DNA of 64,000 nucleotides from Agrobacterium tumefaciens (GTDB taxonomy: Bacteria; Pseudomonadota; Alphaproteobacteria; Rhizobiales; Rhizobiaceae): NCBI RefSeq assembly GCF_013318015.2, contig NZ_CP115841.1, positions 2,483,501 to 2,547,500 on the forward strand. The letters are read 5' to 3'. A program made the position numbers and the translations under genes. Positions 59,669 through 64,000 of this stretch are shown piece after piece (position 1 is the stretch's first letter; each line of letters starts with the position of its first letter). Below the pieces are notes generated by a model that saw only the letters and a list, made by a program, of their open reading frames with translations, searched no databases and was not told the origin of the DNA.

Positions 59669-59704
59669 AAAACCGCTTCTCACTTGTACTGTAAATGCTC
59701 TACT
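59669..59704. repeat. Dispersed intergenic repeat, copy B, at the 3' end of actR
   Basis: Bases 59669-59704 match 58178-58213 at 26 of the first 34 positions. The copy runs into the stop codon of actR (CTA at 59700-59702 on the plus strand), so repeat sequence forms the end of that gene. The paired palindrome seen in copy A is not present next to it. Confidence 0.55.
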
Positions 59705-60284
59705 TCGGCGCGCGTTTCGCCAGAATGCGCTGCAGCGTTCTCCGGTGCATGTTAAGCCGGCGGGCGGTTTCCGAGACGTTGCGCTCGCACATTTCATAAA
59801 CGCGCTGAATATGCTCCCAACGCACCCGGTCGGCCGACATCGGGTTTTCGGGCACTTCAGTCTTTTCACCCTTGCGCTGCGTCAGCGCATTGAAGACATC
59901 GTCCGCATCGGCCGGTTTGGCAAGATAATCCAGCGCCCCAAGCTTCACGGCGGTAACGGCGGTTGCGATATTGCCGTAGCCGGTCAGGACGACAATCTGC
60001 GTATCGTCCCGGTACTGCCGGATGGCTTCGATGACCTCGAGACCATTGCCATCCGTAAGCCGCAAATCAACGACCGCATATTTGGGCGGCGCAGCCTTGG
60101 AACGGGCAATGCCTTCGCTGACCGTCTCGGCAGTATCGACGATAAATCCGCGTGTTTCCATGGCCCGGGCAAGCCGGCGCAGGAAGGGACCGTCGTCATC
60201 GACGATCAGCAGCGATCTGTCAGCTCCGATCGGGTCGTCGTCATCCGTTGTCGCGCTGATGGGGGTCTGGTCTTCTGTCGTCAT
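59700..60284 (-). CDS. actR: Response regulator ActR (RegA/PrrA type)
   Basis: Redox- and acid-responsive transcription factor of the RegBA/PrrBA/ActSR system. The 194-residue protein has a receiver with LLIVDDD and phospho-acceptor Asp73 in YAVVDLRLTDGNG, the switch lysine in DYLAKPADADDV, a proline-rich hinge around residue 150, and a Fis-type helix-turn-helix at the C-terminus (ERNVSETARRLNMHRRTLQRILAKR) that is almost invariant in this family. It lies 67 bp after actS on the same strand. Confidence 0.96.
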   Translation of the reverse strand: MTTEDQTPISATTDDDDPIGADRSLLIVDDDGPFLRRLARAMETRGFIVDTAETVSEGIARSKAAPPKYAVVDLRLTDGNGLEVIEAIRQYRDDTQIVVLTGYGNIATAVTAVKLGALDYLAKPADADDVFNALTQRKGEKTEVPENPMSADRVRWEHIQRVYEMCERNVSETARRLNMHRRTLQRILAKRAPK

Positions 60285-60351
60285 GTCTCAGGCCTTTCGG
60301 CAACTTAGTCGGCTTTTTCTTCTTATCGCCGCTTCCACGTGAATGGTAAAG

Positions 60352-61665
60352 TCAACGGTCTCTTTTATCGTCCATAAGCGCTCGAGGCCAGACGATTGTG
60401 ACCCGCGCTCCTGTTCCGCTCAAACCGCGATTTTCGAAGGTAACGGTGGCGCCGGAGCGTTCCAGCAATGTCTTTGCAATGAAAAGCCCGAGTCCCAGCC
60501 CTCCCGCCCGGGTATCGTTGTGACGTTCGGTCACATAGGGTTCACCAATGCGGGCAAGCACGTCATGGGCATAACCCGGTCCATCATCCTCAATGGTGAC
60601 GGCGACATTCTGCGAATCGTAGTCCACGGTCACGGTCACTTTTTCCCGCGCATAGTCCACGCCGTTTTCGATGAGATTGCCCAGCCCGTAAATAACGCCG
60701 GCATTCCGGATGCCGACCGGCTCGTCGATCCGGTTGTTCTTTTCGACGAGATCGAGACGGATGCCGAATTCCCGGTGCGGCGCCATCACCTCCTCAATCA
60801 GCGAGGAAAGCGGCAGGCGACGCATATGCTCCTCATCATCGGTGGAAAGTGATGTAAGGCGGCGCAGAATATCACGGCATCTTTCGCTCTGGCTGCGCAG
60901 CAGCGCTATGTCTTCGCCAAACCTTTCATCATTTCCGAGTTCCCGTTCCATTTCCTTGGCGACGACGCTGATTGTCGCCAGCGGCGTGCCCAGCTCGTGT
61001 GCCGCAGCGGCGGCCAGACCGTCTAGCTGCGAGAGATGTTTTTCCCGCTCCAGCACCAGTTCGGTCGCAGCCAGCGCATCGGCCAGCTGATTGGCCTCGT
61101 GCGAAACGCGATAGGCATAAAAGGCCGCGAAAGAGGTCGTGGCAATGATCGCGACCCAGGTGCCTACATGCAGCAGAAGCTGGATCGGCAGCACCTCACC
61201 GGGATACCACGGAACCGGAAACGGCGAAAAAGCGATTGCCGTCGAGCAGATGACGGCAAAGGCGAGCAGAATAAGCGAGTGCCGAAGCGGCTGCGAGGCG
61301 AAGGCGATGATGACCTGCACGCAGATCAGCGGTGCGAAAGGATTGGAAAGACCACCGGTGATGTAGATGAGCGCCGTCAATTGCAGCAGGTCGAATGCCA
61401 GCAGCAATGTCGCTTCCCACGGCTCCAGACGATAGGTGGAGGGAAAACGCGCAGTGAGAAACAGGTTGGCAAGCGCCAGTGCACCGATCAAAAGGCTGCA
61501 AGCCAGAAGTGGCAGGGGGAAGTTCAAGCCGAAAGCAACAAGCAGGATCGTCGCACTTTGCCCGGCCACCGCCAGCCAGCGCAACCATACGATGGTTTGC
61601 AGCCTTATCCTGCGGCTGGCGCGGCCAAGCCTTGTTGTTTCGATCGGATGGCCAGCCACCTTCAT
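60352..61665 (-). CDS. actS: Redox sensor histidine kinase ActS (RegB/PrrB type)
   Basis: Membrane histidine kinase that phosphorylates ActR. From ATG 61665 the protein has 437 residues. Six hydrophobic segments fill residues 25-185. The quinone-binding heptapeptide GGLSNPF is at 104-110, the H-box AAAAAHELGTPLATI has the phospho-acceptor His223, the redox-active cysteine of RegB is matched by Cys263 in SERCRDILRRL, and GLGLGLFIAKTLLERSG is the G2 box. AAGGAG directly abuts ATG 61665, with zero spacing, while GTG two codons later (61659) has six bases, so the GTG may be the true start. hrpB ends 22 bp upstream. Confidence 0.95.
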   Translation of the reverse strand: MKVAGHPIETTRLGRASRRIRLQTIVWLRWLAVAGQSATILLVAFGLNFPLPLLACSLLIGALALANLFLTARFPSTYRLEPWEATLLLAFDLLQLTALIYITGGLSNPFAPLICVQVIIAFASQPLRHSLILLAFAVICSTAIAFSPFPVPWYPGEVLPIQLLLHVGTWVAIIATTSFAAFYAYRVSHEANQLADALAATELVLEREKHLSQLDGLAAAAAHELGTPLATISVVAKEMERELGNDERFGEDIALLRSQSERCRDILRRLTSLSTDDEEHMRRLPLSSLIEEVMAPHREFGIRLDLVEKNNRIDEPVGIRNAGVIYGLGNLIENGVDYAREKVTVTVDYDSQNVAVTIEDDGPGYAHDVLARIGEPYVTERHNDTRAGGLGLGLFIAKTLLERSGATVTFENRGLSGTGARVTIVWPRALMDDKRDR

Positions 61666-61687
61666 CTCCTTTGTGCTTTCATCGTCA

Positions 61688-64000
61688 TCACGTTCCGCGC
61701 GGTTTTGCGCGGCTGGTCGGCAATGCCGATGCCGGGTCCTCAGGCCATGGATGGCGCGGATACCTCCCGCGCATGTCCGCCCGTACATCTTTCCACGATC
61801 CTGCCCAGAAACCGGGAAGATCGCGTGTCGTCTGTATCGGCCTGTGCGCCGGCGAGGTCAATTCCAGCAGCAGCGGCAACCGCCCCTGCGCGATGGCGGG
61901 ATGAGCCGTCAGCCCGAAAAGCTCCTGCACACGAATGGAAAGCGTCGGTTCGCTGGCATCGTAACGAATAGGATGCCGCTGGCCCGTCGGCGCTTCGAAA
62001 TGCGTCGGCGCAAGCCTGCCGAGATCGCGTGCGACCTCATAAGGCACCAGGGCTAAAAGTCCCTCGGAAAGGCTGCCGGGCCGGATATCCTGAAGGCTGC
62101 GGGCGCCGTGCTGGAAGGGCACGAACCATTCATCCAGCCGTAAAAGCAATGCAGCATCGCTGACATCCGGCCAGGGGTCGCCGATGCTGGCATTCAGAAA
62201 GCCTATCCTGTCGCGCAACTGCTGGGTTTCTTTTGTGAACGGAAGAATTCCGACACCAAATTCCCGAACGCCGTTGGCAAGTGCCTGCGCCGCCTGTTCA
62301 CCCTCCGGGCGGGGCAGGGGCGTTTCGTCGAGGATGATGGCGCCTAGGCGCGTGACGCGGCGTGCACGCGCCTGACCGCTTGCCTTGTCAAACAGCAGCT
62401 GGTCCTGCTGCACAATAAGATGCGGCATCCGCTCTTCTATATCGGTGCGCTCGATGCTTGCTGCGGAAAGGATGCGCGGCTGTGCCGCACGCCCGGTAAT
62501 ATCGGCAACCACCAGCATCCTGCTCGCCGCCAGCCGTTCGGTTTCGGCAAGTTCTGCACCCCGGCCGTTCGCCATCACATAACGACCGCGCGCTCCTCGC
62601 TGAAGCGCAATCCGGTCCGGATAGGCGTGGAGCAGCAAGGGGCCAGCCTCGCTTGGCTGTTCATTCATAGTCTGCGCATCGCCGATCGCATCTAGAAGTC
62701 TCGAAGCCAGCTTGCGTGCCGCTTGCGCTCTTTCGCTTCTCTCGGAAAGAAAGCGGCGCAATCTTTCATCGAGATCAATGTCGGTTCCGCCCAGTCCCTG
62801 TTCCGTCAGCATGACAGCGAGCATCGCCGCCTTTTTTCCCGCACCTTCGCTCCCCGCTGCAATTACCATTGCCGCAAGCCTTGGCGGTAGTGAGAGGCTG
62901 CGCATCAGGTGGCCGCGTCGCGTCAGCGCGCCGCTTTCATCGAGTGCGCCCAGATTTTTGAGAAGCGCGATCGATTCCTTCAATGCCGCTTCGGGAGGGG
63001 CATCCAGAAATGAAAGCGCGGAAGGATCATGAACGCCCCAATGGGCGAGGTCGAGTGCAAGGCCGGAAAGATCACTCGCCAGAATTTGCGGTGGCGTGAA
63101 GGCGTTGAGCGCTGCCGTCTGTCCCGGATGCCACAGGCGGATCGCAACGCCGGGTTCCGTTCGTCCGGCTCGGCCCGCCCGTTGGTCGGCGGAGGCGCGC
63201 GAAACCCGCACTGTCTCCAGTCTCGTGATTCCCGTTGCCGGTTCGAAAACCGGTAGTCGCTGCAACCCGCTATCAATCACCACACGCACGCCATCTATGG
63301 TGATAGATGTTTCTGCGATCGATGTGGCAAGCACGATCTTGCGCCGTCCGGCCGGTGCCGGCTTGATCGCCGCATCCTGCTCCTTTTGCGAAAGATTGCC
63401 GTAAAGCGGGATGATATCTGTATCGTCGGAAAAGCGCCCCTCCAGCCGGTTGGCCGTGCGAGTAATTTCTGCCTGCCCCGGAAGGAAGGCAAGAATGGAG
63501 CCTGTTTCCGATGCATGAGCTTCGGTAATCGCCTTTGTGACTTTCTCGTCGACAGGCACACCCTGCCAGCGGTCCTCGTAGCGGATGTCGATTGGATATG
63601 TGCGGCCGAGGCTCTGAATGACAGGGGCATCGCCCATCAGCGCACTGATGCGTTCCACATCAAGGGTGGCGGACATCACGAGGATGCGCAGATCGTCTCT
63701 CAGTCCCTCCTGAACGTCGAGCGCAAGTGCCAGTCCGAAATCGCCATCGAGTGAACGTTCGTGAAACTCGTCGAAAATCACCGTCGAAACGCCGGCAAGT
63801 TCCGGGTCGTCCAGAACCATCCGGGCAAAGACACCCTCAGTCACCACTTCAATCCGGGTTCTTGAGGAGATGCGATTGTCGAGCCGCATACGATAGCCGA
63901 CGGTTTCTCCAACATTCTCCTGAAGAAGATCAGCCATGCGTCCAGCCGCGGCCCGGGCGGCAAGCCGGCGTGGTTCGAGAAGAATGATCTTGCCGTCGCC
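61688..64000 (-). CDS. hrpB: ATP-dependent RNA helicase HrpB (partial, N-terminus off the window)
   Basis: DExH-box helicase of the HrpB family. The visible part has 770 codons and is open to the right edge, where GDGKIILLEPRRLAARAAAGRMADLL (motif Ia) is read, so motif I lies just outside. Then come motif II FDEFHERSLDGD, motif III VMSATLDVERI, motif V LATSIAETSITIDGVRVVID and motif VI SRASADQRAGRAGRTEPG. The helicase-associated domain and the HrpB-specific C-terminal domain follow, ending at WKDVRADMRGRYPRHPWPEDPASALPT, a family hallmark. The role of HrpB in most bacteria is unclear. Its stop lies 22 bp before actS. Confidence 0.96.
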   Translation of the reverse strand, partial: GDGKIILLEPRRLAARAAAGRMADLLQENVGETVGYRMRLDNRISSRTRIEVVTEGVFARMVLDDPELAGVSTVIFDEFHERSLDGDFGLALALDVQEGLRDDLRILVMSATLDVERISALMGDAPVIQSLGRTYPIDIRYEDRWQGVPVDEKVTKAITEAHASETGSILAFLPGQAEITRTANRLEGRFSDDTDIIPLYGNLSQKEQDAAIKPAPAGRRKIVLATSIAETSITIDGVRVVIDSGLQRLPVFEPATGITRLETVRVSRASADQRAGRAGRTEPGVAIRLWHPGQTAALNAFTPPQILASDLSGLALDLAHWGVHDPSALSFLDAPPEAALKESIALLKNLGALDESGALTRRGHLMRSLSLPPRLAAMVIAAGSEGAGKKAAMLAVMLTEQGLGGTDIDLDERLRRFLSERSERAQAARKLASRLLDAIGDAQTMNEQPSEAGPLLLHAYPDRIALQRGARGRYVMANGRGAELAETERLAASRMLVVADITGRAAQPRILSAASIERTDIEERMPHLIVQQDQLLFDKASGQARARRVTRLGAIILDETPLPRPEGEQAAQALANGVREFGVGILPFTKETQQLRDRIGFLNASIGDPWPDVSDAALLLRLDEWFVPFQHGARSLQDIRPGSLSEGLLALVPYEVARDLGRLAPTHFEAPTGQRHPIRYDASEPTLSIRVQELFGLTAHPAIAQGRLPLLLELTSPAHRPIQTTRDLPGFWAGSWKDVRADMRGRYPRHPWPEDPASALPTSRAKPRGT

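Noticed and set aside
60331..60346. GCTTCCACGTGAATGG as a sixth parS site
   Set aside because: Only 10 of 16 positions match, the arms are not palindromic, and it lies 53 kb from the origin.

Overview
The window is core chromosome of an alphaproteobacterium of the order Rhizobiales, almost certainly Agrobacterium (A. tumefaciens/fabrum complex). The pointers are ChvG/ChvI next to pckA with a PTS-Ntr-type HprK/EIIA/HPr module, ActS/ActR, DivL, the mnmE-mnmG-rsmG-parA block, hemE facing ppsR, and the gene order from ppsR to gyrB, which I recall as the start of the Agrobacterium circular chromosome. I see no phage, insertion sequence, CRISPR array, rRNA or tRNA.

Layout. 1-7415: parA (C-terminus off the window), rsmG, mnmG, mnmE, rho, hemJ and hemE, all on the minus strand. 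7416-7822: the largest gene-free stretch, with a very AT-rich block followed by a cluster of DnaA-box-like sequences; I call this the chromosomal origin. 7823-18158: ppsR, maf, aroE, coaE and dnaQ rightward; secB and fxsA leftward; then a coupled Tim44-like/mltA/smr/xre operon and gyrB. Genes on both sides of the gap mostly run away from it, as expected at an origin. Five parS-like sites (core TTCACGTGAA) lie at about 0.98, 2.97, 9.28, 18.19 and 22.06 kb, so origin, centromere sites and parA lie within 22 kb.

18.2-27.3 kb: a nitroreductase, an FAH-family enzyme, PHB depolymerase, a YgjP-type metallopeptidase, trpF-trpB-trpA, accD and folC. 27.3-39.3 kb: a leftward series divL, tsaE-amgK fusion, murU, addB, addA, trxA, joining cell-cycle signalling, tRNA modification, MurNAc recycling and double-strand-break repair. 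39.5-46.8 kb: ahcY behind a palindromic operator, then HPr, EIIA, HprK, ChvG and ChvI, divergent from pckA.

46.9-64 kb: arfB, a BON-LysM protein, the hisB-DUF2628-hisH-hisA-hisF-hisE-coaA operon divergent from hslV-hslU, a secreted DUF1402 protein, malate synthase G, an L,D-transpeptidase lipoprotein, mmcB, actR/actS and the helicase gene hrpB (N-terminus off the window).

Most genes are conserved housekeeping genes. The observations most worth a second look are the oriC/parS architecture, the Tyr-for-His DivL kinase, the TsaE-AmgK fusion beside murU, an AccD that has lost most of its zinc-ribbon cysteines, a lytic-transglycosylase-like signature in the DUF1402 protein, the palindromic operator upstream of ahcY, and two fragments of a dispersed repeat, one of which forms the 3' end of actR.
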